A stretch of 11,406 bases of DNA from Gammaproteobacteria bacterium. GTDB taxonomy: Bacteria; Pseudomonadota; Gammaproteobacteria; Enterobacterales; Kangiellaceae. The notes below the pieces were generated by a model. It worked only from the letters and a program-made list of their open reading frames with translations. It had not been told where the DNA came from and made no database searches. Both the position numbers and the translations under genes were made by a program. The stretch is from NCBI GenBank assembly GCA_002401655.1, contig NVTT01000076.1, forward strand, positions 1 through 11,406, in the 5' to 3' direction. Shown piece by piece: positions 1-7,258 of the stretch; the first letter of the stretch is position 1, and the number at the start of each line of letters is the position of its first letter.

Positions 1-11
1 TACAGATTTGT

Positions 12-33
12 TTTGGTGTTTTAAAACATCAAA
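12..33. repeat. Inverted repeat in the leader of the epimerase gene
   Basis: Two 11-bp arms, TTTGGTGTTTT (12-22) and AAAACATCAAA (23-33), meet with no spacer and are complementary except at one position, which would be a G-U pair in RNA. It lies about 90 bp before the epimerase start. Having no loop, it is more plausible as a DNA site for a dimeric protein than as an RNA hairpin. It could also be the end of an upstream transcription unit outside the window. No function is assigned. Confidence 0.35.
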
Positions 34-67
34 GCGAGTACCGACCACAAATGAGTTAAATTATCAT

Positions 68-96
68 TTGAAATCGGTTTGGAGAGATGGTATCTA
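68..96 (+). promoter_or_regulatory. Weak sigma70-like promoter candidate for the epimerase gene
   Basis: TTGAAA (68-73, five of six to the -35 consensus) is followed after exactly 17 bp by TATCTA (91-96), which matches the -10 consensus only in its first three bases. It would start transcription roughly 25-30 bp before the ATG at 126. The -10 is poor and AT-rich DNA yields such pairs by chance, so this is only a candidate. Confidence 0.22.
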
Positions 97-125
97 CGAG
101 TTATTAAATTTGGGTAAAACAAAAA

Positions 126-1112
126 ATGAAAATATTCATCACCGGTGCAACCGGTTTCCTAGGCACAAATTTAGTTCATCTATTGATCAAAGAAGGGCAT
201 GACATCAGTGCCATTAAACGTCCTACTTCAAATGTTTCAGCATTTGAGAAGATGCCTATCAAATGGTTTGAAGGTGATGTTCTTAATATTGATTCCTTGA
301 ACGCTGCTTGCGCTGATGACATCGATTGGATTTTTCATATCGCCGCAGATACTAATATGTGGTCTGCCAATAATGCCATGCAAACTAAAATCAATCTTCA
401 AGGCACTGCTAATATGATTGAAGTCGCGCTAAATAAAAAAGTGAAACGGCTTATTCATACATCTAGCATAGCGGCTTACGGTATACATCATGACAAAGTT
501 ATCACCGAAGAAACGGAACAGTTAGGTGATCAATGTTTTGCTAATTATTATCAAACTAAACTTTTGTCTGAAAGGCTAGTTAAGAAAGCCGTTAGGGAAA
601 AAGGTTTAGATGCAGTTATTCTTAATCCTTGTCATCTTGTTGGTCCTTGGGATGCACATAATTGGTCGCAGATGTTAACTATGGTTGCCAATGAGAAATT
701 ACCAGGTGTGCCACCGGGTTATGGCAGTTTTTGTCATATAGAGGAAATTGTAAAAGCTCATTTACAAGCAGCTATTAAAGGAAAAAAAGGGGAGAACTAT
801 ATATTATCTGGTGCAGATGCTTCTTTTGTTGAGTTTGTTTCTGAAATTGGTAAGTTATTAGGCAAGAAAGTACCAGTAAAGCCAATGCCTCATTGGCTTT
901 TGAAAGTTGTTGGTCAAGTTTCGGTATTTTTTGCTAGATTCACAGGAAAGGAGCCGGATATGACACCGGAGAAAGTCTTAATTGTCAGTGAAGTGTTGAG
1001 GGTAAGTAGTCAAAAAGCACAAGATGAACTCGATTATAACGCTGATGTCCCTCTTAATAAGATGCTTGATGATTGTTATCAATGGATGAAGAGTAAAAAA
1101 CTAATTGCATAG
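126..1112 (+). CDS. NAD(P)-dependent epimerase/dehydratase (extended SDR family)
   Basis: A 328-residue cytoplasmic enzyme of the extended short-chain dehydrogenase/reductase family. The N-terminal Rossmann fold shows the nucleotide-binding GATGFLG (7-13) and an acidic D51 in the EGDV segment. A catalytic Ser sits in HTSSIAAYG (111-119), and the catalytic pair is Y141 and K145. The NPCHLVGPWD segment (168-177) and the later variable substrate domain fit relatives annotated as dihydroflavonol-4-reductase-like or hopanoid-associated sugar epimerases. The substrate cannot be read from the sequence, so no symbol is given. Length is normal for the family. The ATG at 126 puts GATGFLG where expected, but the ribosome binding site is weak (only GGGT near 112-115). 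The stop at 1110-1112 lies inside the first copy of a repeated motif described separately. The next gene is 297 bp away and probably a separate unit. Confidence 0.85.
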   Translation: MKIFITGATGFLGTNLVHLLIKEGHDISAIKRPTSNVSAFEKMPIKWFEGDVLNIDSLNAACADDIDWIFHIAADTNMWSANNAMQTKINLQGTANMIEVALNKKVKRLIHTSSIAAYGIHHDKVITEETEQLGDQCFANYYQTKLLSERLVKKAVREKGLDAVILNPCHLVGPWDAHNWSQMLTMVANEKLPGVPPGYGSFCHIEEIVKAHLQAAIKGKKGENYILSGADASFVEFVSEIGKLLGKKVPVKPMPHWLLKVVGQVSVFFARFTGKEPDMTPEKVLIVSEVLRVSSQKAQDELDYNADVPLNKMLDDCYQWMKSKKLIA

Positions 1113-1122
1113 CCATGCTAAC
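1110..1122. repeat. First copy of a 13-bp repeated motif (possible operator)
   Basis: TAGCCATGCTAAC overlaps the stop codon of the epimerase gene. Its core TAGC-CAT-GCTA is a short perfect inverted repeat. A copy with one difference lies at 1215-1227, exactly 105 bp downstream. The symmetry and duplication before aceE suggest protein binding sites. This is inference, and no known regulator is matched. Confidence 0.35.
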
Positions 1123-1210
1123 CAAATACAAGTAGGGTATAATTAAGCGTTTTCATTCATTACAAATATTCCCTTTAGTCAAATTTCGAGTTTTCAACAT
1201 ATTAGAAAAG

Positions 1211-1229
1211 ATGTTAGCCATACTAACAT
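1211..1229. promoter_or_regulatory. Second copy of the motif, inside a perfect inverted repeat before aceE
   Basis: ATGTTAG (1211-1217) and CTAACAT (1223-1229) are perfectly complementary arms around CCATA. The inner 13 bases (1215-1227) match the copy at 1110-1122 at 12 of 13 positions. It lies just upstream of, and nearly touches, the first promoter candidate (1230-1258), a typical place for a repressor or activator site. It does not resemble the published E. coli PdhR site (ATTGGT-N3-ACCAAT). The identity of any binding protein is unknown. Confidence 0.4.
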
Positions 1230-1258
1230 TTGTATAATTGTGTTCTTACTGCTATATT
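1230..1258 (+). promoter_or_regulatory. Distal promoter candidate of the aceE operon, extended -10 type
   Basis: TTGTAT (1230-1235) is separated by 17 bp from TATATT (1253-1258). The -10 is preceded by TGC, giving the extended form TGnTATATT. The -35 keeps only TTG, but an extended -10 tolerates that. Transcription would start near 1265, leaving a leader of about 145 bases. A perfect TATAAT at 1233-1238 overlaps the -35 but has no good partner upstream. Confidence 0.4.
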
Positions 1259-1308
1259 CCTTCCAGCTCTATGAATATCTGTCGTACTTATGATTTAAAG
1301 TATTAGTC

Positions 1309-1338
1309 TTAAGCATGTTTCTCAAGGACTGCTATACT
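1309..1338 (+). promoter_or_regulatory. Proximal promoter candidate of the aceE operon, extended -10 type
   Basis: TGCTATACT (1330-1338) is an extended -10 with five of six bases of TATAAT. The best -35 (TTAAGC, 1309-1314, 18-bp spacing) is weak. The nonamer ACTGCTATA is shared exactly with the distal candidate 80 bp upstream. The implied transcript would have a leader of about 65 bases before aceE. Confidence 0.38.
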
Positions 1339-1375
1339 TTTTCAATTCATAGAAAAACATCTAACAAAACACCAG

Positions 1376-1401
1376 TTAACGTTATAGATTTGCGTTAAGG
1401 A
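1376..1401 (+). promoter_or_regulatory. aceE ribosome binding site with an overlapping small hairpin
   Basis: AAGGA (1397-1401) lies 8 bases before the aceE ATG and is a good Shine-Dalgarno match that fixes the start. TTAACG (1376-1381) can pair with CGTTAA (1393-1398) across an 11-base loop, so the stem covers the first two bases of the AAGGA. Six pairs with a large loop form only a weak hairpin. The ribosome binding site is well supported; any regulatory role of the hairpin is speculation. Confidence 0.5.
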
Positions 1402-1409
1402 AAAATTGT

Positions 1410-4082
1410 ATGAACCTACCCATTGATATAGATAATGATCCTATTGAGACTCAAGAATGGCTTGAAGCGCTTGAAGCAGTATTAGAAGAAGAAGGTGCTG
1501 AGCGAGCACATTATTTACTCGAAAAACTAATCGATATGGCGAGGCGTAGCGGCGCACATTTACCCTATAAGGCAACAACGGCTTACTTAAATACGATTCC
1601 GACGGCTAAAGAAGCGCGAATTCCCGGTGATTTAGCCATGGAACAACGTTTACGTTCAATTATTAGATGGAATGCAATTGCCTTGGTACTACAAGCCAGT
1701 AAAAAAGATAAGGAACTTGGAGGTCATCTTTCTAGTTTTGCTTCTTCAGCTACTTTATATGATGTAGGTTTTAATCACTTTTTTAAAGCCGCTAATGATA
1801 GCCAAGAAGGTGATTTAATTTATTTTCAAGGTCATTCCTCGCCAGGTATTTATGCAAGAGCTTTTTTAGAAGGGCGAATTACCGAAGATCAAATGAAAAA
1901 TTTTCGCCAAGAAGTCGATGGTAAAGGATTATCCTCCTATCCACATCCTTGGTTAATGCCTGATTTTTGGCAGTTTCCTACCGTTTCCATGGGATTAGGG
2001 CCTATTCAAGCCATTTATCAGGCGCGTTTTTTAAAATACCTAAATGATAGAGAATTATCCGATACTAAACAAAGAAAAGTATGGGCATTTTTAGGTGATG
2101 GAGAAACTGATGAGCCAGAATCCTTGGGCGCTATTTCCTTAGCGGGTCGAGAAAAGCTTGATAACCTTGTTTTCGTTATTAACTGTAATTTACAAAGACT
2201 AGATGGTCCAGTACGCGGTAACGGAAAAATTATTCAAGAATTAGAAGGTGTTTTTCGTGGTGCGGGTTGGAATGTTATTAAAGTCATTTGGGGACAATAT
2301 TGGGATCCTTTGTTAGCGCGTGATACCGATGGAAAATTATTAAAAATAATGGAAGAAACCGTTGATGGCGAATACCAAAACTATAAATCTAAAGGCGGAA
2401 AATTCACTCGTGATAATTTCTTTGGTAAAGATCCTGCACTATTAGAAATGGTTGCCAATATGTCGGATGCCGATGTGTGGCGTTTAAACCGTGGTGGTCA
2501 CGATCCAACCAAGGTGTATGCGGCGTATCATGAAGCGGTTCATCACGAAGGACAGCCAACGGTTATTTTAGCCAAAACAGTGAAAGGTTATGGCATGGGT
2601 GAAAGTGGCGAAGGAAAGAACATTTCTCACCAAGTTAAAAAGATGAACCTCGATGCGTTAAAACATTTTAGAAATCGATTTAACGTACCAATTGAAGATA
2701 AAGATTTAGAGTCAACACCGTTTTATCATCCCGGTGAAGATAGCCCAGAAATCAAATATATGCGTGAAAGACGTGGGGCACTGGGTGGCTATTTGCCAGC
2801 AAGACGAAGAGAGTCAGAATCTTTACCTGTTCCTCCGTTAAAAAGTTTTGAATCTATTACTAAAGGATCAAATGGTCGTAAAATTTCGACCACCATGGCA
2901 TTTGTTAGAGTATTAAACCAATTATTGAAAGATAAAAATATTAGCAAAAATATTGTTCCAATCATTCCCGATGAAGCGCGTACTTTTGGAATGGAAGGCA
3001 TGTTTAGACAAATCGGTATTTACTCCAGCGTTGGTCAACTTTATGAACCAGTCGATTCTGATCAGTTAATGTATTATCGCGAAGATAAAAAAGGTCAAAT
3101 TTTAGAAGAAGGTATTAATGAAGCGGGTGCTATGTCTTCATGGATTGCCGCTGCGACCAGTTATTCAAGCAATAATTTACCGATGATTCCATTTTACATT
3201 TTTTATTCAATGTTTGGATTTCAGCGAATTGGTGATTTGGCTTGGGCTGCGGGTGATATGCAAGCACGAGGATTTTTGATTGGCGCGACTTATGGCAAAA
3301 CCACTCTTAACGGTGAAGGTTTGCAACATCAAGATGGCCATAGTCAAATGTTTGCTTCAACCATTCCTAATTGTGTTAGTTACGATCCCACATTCTCTTA
3401 CGAAATTGCAGTGATTATTCGTGATGGTATGAGAAGAATGTATGAAGAGCAGGAAAATGTTTTTTATTACATTACCACCTTGAATGAAAATTACGTTCAT
3501 GATGCGATGCCAAAGAATAGTGAAGACGGTATTCTAAAAGGCATGTATTTATTAAAAGAATCAAAAAAGAAGAGTAAGAAAAAAGGCGCAAAAGTTCAGT
3601 TAATGGGATGTGGAGCGATATTAATGGAAGTGATTGCGGCTGCTGAATTATTGGAAAAAGACTTTAAAATTGAATCCGATATTTGGAGTGTGACTAGTTT
3701 TAATGAGTTAGCCAGAGACGGCATTAATACCACACGGCACAATTTATTAAACCCTGAAGAAACGGCGCAACAAAGCTATGTAGAATCGTGTTTATCGGGA
3801 CGAGAAGGACCAGTGATTGTTTCTACGGATAATATAAAGGCTTACGCAGAGCAAATTAGAGCTTACGTACCAGCATCCTACTCGGTGCTTGGTACCGATG
3901 GGTTTGGACGAAGTGATAGTCGTGAAAATTTACGGCGATTCTTTGAGGTTGATCGATATTTTGTTGTAGTTGCGACCTTAAAAGCATTAGCCGATGAAGG
4001 TAGCATCAGTGCCAAGCAGGTGAGTAAAGCGATAAAACTTTATAACATCGATATCAATAAACCTAATCCACTTTTGAGCTAG
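1410..4082 (+). CDS. aceE: Pyruvate dehydrogenase E1 component, homodimeric type
   Basis: This 890-residue thiamine-diphosphate enzyme decarboxylates pyruvate and reductively acetylates the lipoyl groups of E2, as part of the cytoplasmic pyruvate dehydrogenase complex. It is colinear with E. coli AceE (887 residues). H106 and S109, H142, the thiamine-diphosphate motif GDG (229-231) to N260, K392 in AKTVKGYG, H407, E571 and H640 all sit at the E. coli positions. The N-terminal segment (about 1-50) is acidic, as in E. coli where it contacts E2. One oddity is a lysine-rich stretch, residues 716-728 (8 Lys in 13), near the start of the C-terminal domain. The start is set by AAGGA 8 bases upstream. 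aceF begins 10 bp after the stop, so the two are surely one operon. Promoter candidates and a repeated motif lie in the 297-bp upstream spacer. No frameshift or missing residue was seen. Confidence 0.98.
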   Translation: MNLPIDIDNDPIETQEWLEALEAVLEEEGAERAHYLLEKLIDMARRSGAHLPYKATTAYLNTIPTAKEARIPGDLAMEQRLRSIIRWNAIALVLQASKKDKELGGHLSSFASSATLYDVGFNHFFKAANDSQEGDLIYFQGHSSPGIYARAFLEGRITEDQMKNFRQEVDGKGLSSYPHPWLMPDFWQFPTVSMGLGPIQAIYQARFLKYLNDRELSDTKQRKVWAFLGDGETDEPESLGAISLAGREKLDNLVFVINCNLQRLDGPVRGNGKIIQELEGVFRGAGWNVIKVIWGQYWDPLLARDTDGKLLKIMEETVDGEYQNYKSKGGKFTRDNFFGKDPALLEMVANMSDADVWRLNRGGHDPTKVYAAYHEAVHHEGQPTVILAKTVKGYGMGESGEGKNISHQVKKMNLDALKHFRNRFNVPIEDKDLESTPFYHPGEDSPEIKYMRERRGALGGYLPARRRESESLPVPPLKSFESITKGSNGRKISTTMAFVRVLNQLLKDKNISKNIVPIIPDEARTFGMEGMFRQIGIYSSVGQLYEPVDSDQLMYYREDKKGQILEEGINEAGAMSSWIAAATSYSSNNLPMIPFYIFYSMFGFQRIGDLAWAAGDMQARGFLIGATYGKTTLNGEGLQHQDGHSQMFASTIPNCVSYDPTFSYEIAVIIRDGMRRMYEEQENVFYYITTLNENYVHDAMPKNSEDGILKGMYLLKESKKKSKKKGAKVQLMGCGAILMEVIAAAELLEKDFKIESDIWSVTSFNELARDGINTTRHNLLNPEETAQQSYVESCLSGREGPVIVSTDNIKAYAEQIRAYVPASYSVLGTDGFGRSDSRENLRRFFEVDRYFVVVATLKALADEGSISAKQVSKAIKLYNIDINKPNPLLS

Positions 4083-4092
4083 GGAGAAATTC

Positions 4093-5769
4093 ATGACTGA
4101 TTTAACCCAAGTAAAAGTGCCTGATATTGGTGATGCAGAAGGCGCAGATATCATCGAAGTGTTAGTCGCTGTTGGTGATAAGATTGAAATAGAAACGCCG
4201 TTGATTGTTTTAGAGACGGATAAAGCGACGATGGAAGTGCCATCGAGTCATGCGGGTATTGTTACTAGCATTTCTGCAAAAGTTGGCGATCAAGTTTCTC
4301 ACAATGATTTAATTTTGGAAATATCAACCGAGAATGACTCGTCTGCAACTACAGCGCCCGAATCTTCAACTTCCGAGTTGGCTACTGTCGCCGTTAAAGA
4401 GGAAACTAAAGAAGAAGTAGTTACCCCCGAGTCTCAAACCAACCCTGCTCCAGTCCCTTCAAAACCAGCACCATCAGAACCCACCAATCTAGTTGTACCA
4501 GACATAGGTGATGCTTCAGATGTCGATGTCATCGAAGTTCTAATTTCTGCTGGACAAGCAATTGACAAAGAACAAGGAATGATTGTTCTAGAAACCGACA
4601 AAGCAACAATGGAAGTTCCGTGTGAATCGGGTGGTGAGATTGTCTCGGTAACGGTTAAGGTTGGAGATAAAGTTTCTCAAGGTGATGTGATTGGTCAAAT
4701 TAAAGTTGTGACTAGTAGCGTTACGCAAAGTAAAGAGCCCGAAACAAGAATAGAAGCTCCGGCACCTGCCACCGCACCAGCTATCACTATGCCCGAAAAA
4801 TCAGATCGTAATTCTCCGGTACCTGATCATCCACATATGAAGAAAAAAGCTTCATCTAGTAAGTTAGTACACGCTAGTCCTTCAGTCAGGCGTTTTGCTA
4901 GAGAGTTAGGCGCAGACTTAAGTAAAGTTAAAGGTACTGGAATTAAGTCGCGCATCATGAAGGATGATGTGCAAAAATTTATTAAATTTGAATTATCTCG
5001 TCCAAAAGCAACGGCTACGACCGGCGGTATCGGAACGATTGAAATGCCTAAGATTGACCACGCAAAATGGGGGGAAGTTGAGAGCAAACCACTGACTCGT
5101 ATTCAAAAAATTAGCAGCGTTAACTTGCATCGAAACTGGGTCACTATTCCGCATGTCACACAACATGAAGACGCGGATATTACTGAATTAGATGCTTTTA
5201 GAAAAGCGATGAAAGATGAAGCATTAAAAGAAGGTACGCGTTTGACACCTTTGGCTTTTATTATGAAAGGTTTAGTGCATAGTTTAAAAGCGTTTCCAAA
5301 ATTCAATTCTAGTTTATCTCATGACGGCGAAGAGTTGGTATTGAAGAAGTATTATCATATTGGTGTTGCTGTAGAAACACCAGATGGACTAACCGTCCCT
5401 GTTATACGTGACGTTGATAAAAAGGGTGTATACCAATTAGCAGACGAATTAGGTGAAATGGCCGCTAAAGCGCGTGATAAGAAACTCGGTGCTAACGATA
5501 TGCAAGGTAGTAGTTTTACCATCACATCATTAGGCGGAATAGGTGGCACGTCTTTTTCTCCTATAGTAAAATGGCCCGATGTAGCTATTTTAGGATTATC
5601 CCGAAATAAAATGCAGCCTGTTTGGAATGGCAAAGAGTTTGAACCTAGAATGATGTTGCCTATGTCATTATCCTATGACCATAGAGTGATTGATGGTGCG
5701 GATGCAGCAAGATTTGTTGTGCATTTAGCAGCGACATTAAAAGATATTCGACGGGTGCTTTTGAAATAA
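4093..5769 (+). CDS. aceF: Dihydrolipoamide acetyltransferase, pyruvate dehydrogenase E2 component
   Basis: The 558-residue core of the pyruvate dehydrogenase complex, which passes the acetyl group from lipoyl-lysine to CoA. Domains in order: lipoyl domain 1 (about 5-78, lipoylated K44 in ETDKATMEV), an acidic Ala/Pro-rich linker (80-131), lipoyl domain 2 (about 132-205, K170 in the same ETDKATMEV), a second Ala/Pro linker (207-250), the peripheral-subunit-binding domain (about 260-297, starting ASPSVRRFAR), and the catalytic domain (about 320-558). The acetyltransferase motif SYDHRVIDG gives H530 and D534. Two lipoyl domains are present, against three in E. coli, a known variation. GGAG at 4083-4086 lies just after the aceE stop and is the ribosome binding site. 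lpd follows after 49 bp. The motifs around K170 and the paired aceE and lpd exclude the 2-oxoglutarate and branched-chain E2 enzymes. Confidence 0.98.
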   Translation: MTDLTQVKVPDIGDAEGADIIEVLVAVGDKIEIETPLIVLETDKATMEVPSSHAGIVTSISAKVGDQVSHNDLILEISTENDSSATTAPESSTSELATVAVKEETKEEVVTPESQTNPAPVPSKPAPSEPTNLVVPDIGDASDVDVIEVLISAGQAIDKEQGMIVLETDKATMEVPCESGGEIVSVTVKVGDKVSQGDVIGQIKVVTSSVTQSKEPETRIEAPAPATAPAITMPEKSDRNSPVPDHPHMKKKASSSKLVHASPSVRRFARELGADLSKVKGTGIKSRIMKDDVQKFIKFELSRPKATATTGGIGTIEMPKIDHAKWGEVESKPLTRIQKISSVNLHRNWVTIPHVTQHEDADITELDAFRKAMKDEALKEGTRLTPLAFIMKGLVHSLKAFPKFNSSLSHDGEELVLKKYYHIGVAVETPDGLTVPVIRDVDKKGVYQLADELGEMAAKARDKKLGANDMQGSSFTITSLGGIGGTSFSPIVKWPDVAILGLSRNKMQPVWNGKEFEPRMMLPMSLSYDHRVIDGADAARFVVHLAATLKDIRRVLLK

Positions 5770-5818
5770 AGTAAAACACCAAAAATAGTCGGTTGAAATA
5801 AATTAGAGAGAAAATTGA

Positions 5819-7237
5819 ATGAGTAATATTCAAGCACAAGTTTTAGTCATTGGCGCCGGCCCAGGTGGTTATACGGCCGCATTTCGCGCTGCAGACTTAG
5901 GTTTAAATGTGGTTCTTGTTGAAAAATACGCAACGTTAGGTGGTGTCTGCTTAAACGTTGGTTGTATTCCGTCAAAAGCATTATTACATTCAGCAAAAGT
6001 GATTGATGAAGCAAAAAGCATGGAGAAGCATGGCGTTTCGTTTGGTGAGCCAACCATTGATATTGATAAAATTCGCTCTTACAAAGATGGTGTGGTTGGT
6101 CAATTGACCAAAGGTCTTTCAGGTATGGCGAAAATGCGTAAAGTGCAAGTGGTTCATGGTAATGCACAGTTTACTTCTAGCACTTCGGTCGATGTAGATA
6201 CGGCGGATGGTAAGCAAACCATTAATTTTGAAAATTGTATTATCGCAGCCGGATCAAGAGTGGTTCAATTGCCATTTTTGCCAAAAGACGATCGAATTAT
6301 TGATTCCACTGGCGCATTAGAATTAAAAGATATTCCAGAAAAAATGCTAGTGATTGGCGGTGGTATTATCGGATTGGAAATGGCAACGGTTTATCGTGCA
6401 TTAGGTGCAGGTATTACTATTGTTGAAATGTTTGATCAATTAATTCCAGCTGCGGATAAAGATCTGGTGAAAGTTTTACATCGTTTTGTCAAAAAGCAAT
6501 ATGATTCTATTTTGCTTGAAACTAGCGTGACTAAAGTTGAAGCGAAAGACGATGGATTATGGGTGACGTTTGAAGGCAAAAAAGCGCCGAAAGAACCACA
6601 AAGATATGATCGAATTCTTTCAGCAGTTGGGCGCAGACCTAATGGCGATTTACTCAACGCACAAGCCGCAGGCGTTAATGTCGATGAGCGAGGATTTATA
6701 GCCGTTGATAAGCAATTAAAAACCAATGTTACAAATATTTATGCGATTGGCGATTTAGTCGGGCAGCCAATGCTTGCACATAAAGCAACCCATGAAGCGC
6801 ATGTAGCTGCGGAAGTGATTGCGGGTAAAAAGCATGCGTTTGAACCTCAATGTATTCCAAGTGTGGCTTATACCGATCCAGAATTGGCTTGGGTTGGACT
6901 CACGGAAAAAGAAGCCAAAGAAAAAGGTATTGATTTTGGCGTAGGGACTTTCCCTTGGGCTGCTAGTGGACGAGCCATTGGTGTTGGTAGAACGGAAGGT
7001 TTTAGTAAAACTATTTATGACAAATCAAATAATCAAATTATTGGTGCAGCAGCCGTTGGCGTTAATGCAGGTGAATTGATTGCTGAAATGGGACTTGCAA
7101 TAGAAATGGGGTGTGAAGCAGAAGATATTGCTTTAACTATTCATGCTCATCCTACGCTGTCTGAGTCTTTCGCATTTTCTGCTGAGGCTTATGAAGGTAC
7201 TTGTACTGATTTGCCTCCGGTTCGAAAGAAAAAATAA
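5819..7237 (+). CDS. lpd: Dihydrolipoyl dehydrogenase, E3 component
   Basis: A 472-residue FAD flavoprotein that reoxidises dihydrolipoyl groups on E2 and reduces NAD+. It serves the pyruvate dehydrogenase complex and, in many gammaproteobacteria, also the 2-oxoglutarate dehydrogenase and glycine cleavage systems. The FAD-binding GAGPGG is at 12-17. The redox disulfide C44/C49 lies in GGVCLNVGCIPSK. The NAD-binding GGGIIGLE spans 180-187. The second FAD contact YAIGD is at 308-312. The dimer-interface base H444 with E449 lies in HAHPTLSE. All agree with E. coli Lpd numbering. GAGAG at 5806-5810 supports the ATG at 5819. The 49-bp gap after aceF shows no hairpin with a T-run, so read-through from aceF is expected. 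I saw no strong separate promoter in the gap, though a weak one inside aceF cannot be excluded. The C-terminus ends in a short basic tail (RKKK). Confidence 0.98.
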   Translation: MSNIQAQVLVIGAGPGGYTAAFRAADLGLNVVLVEKYATLGGVCLNVGCIPSKALLHSAKVIDEAKSMEKHGVSFGEPTIDIDKIRSYKDGVVGQLTKGLSGMAKMRKVQVVHGNAQFTSSTSVDVDTADGKQTINFENCIIAAGSRVVQLPFLPKDDRIIDSTGALELKDIPEKMLVIGGGIIGLEMATVYRALGAGITIVEMFDQLIPAADKDLVKVLHRFVKKQYDSILLETSVTKVEAKDDGLWVTFEGKKAPKEPQRYDRILSAVGRRPNGDLLNAQAAGVNVDERGFIAVDKQLKTNVTNIYAIGDLVGQPMLAHKATHEAHVAAEVIAGKKHAFEPQCIPSVAYTDPELAWVGLTEKEAKEKGIDFGVGTFPWAASGRAIGVGRTEGFSKTIYDKSNNQIIGAAAVGVNAGELIAEMGLAIEMGCEAEDIALTIHAHPTLSESFAFSAEAYEGTCTDLPPVRKKK

Positions 7238-7258
7238 TTTAAAACTGGTTAATTGACT

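Noticed and set aside
2..202. Open + strand frame running from the left edge to 202 and overlapping the epimerase start
   Set aside because: It overlaps the well-supported epimerase gene by 77 bases in another frame, has no recognised motif and no ribosome binding site at its ATG (position 8). The tail of an upstream gene cannot be fully excluded, but nothing supports it.
1138..1143. TATAAT after the epimerase gene as a promoter
   Set aside because: A perfect -10 hexamer, but no -35 at an acceptable distance and no TG extension. The extended -10 elements nearer aceE fit better.
1113..1409. A PdhR or FNR/ArcA site before aceE
   Set aside because: I searched by eye for ATTGGT-N3-ACCAAT and TTGAT-N4-ATCAA and found neither. 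GTTAAC/GTTA pieces near 1375-1384 are too short and wrongly spaced for an ArcA claim.
4363..4500. Possible frameshift or foreign insert in the aceF linker
   Set aside because: Codon use looks different and the sequence is low in complexity, but this is the normal Ala/Pro/Glu-rich flexible linker between lipoyl domains, and the frame is continuous.
5770..5818. Separate promoter or terminator between aceF and lpd
   Set aside because: The 49-bp gap has no stem with a T-run and no convincing -35/-10 pair. It is best read as an intra-operon spacer.
2789..6726. Several antisense open frames of 60-106 codons inside aceE, aceF and lpd
   Set aside because: They lie opposite genes with complete catalytic motifs, show no family features, and are expected as shadows of long coding regions.
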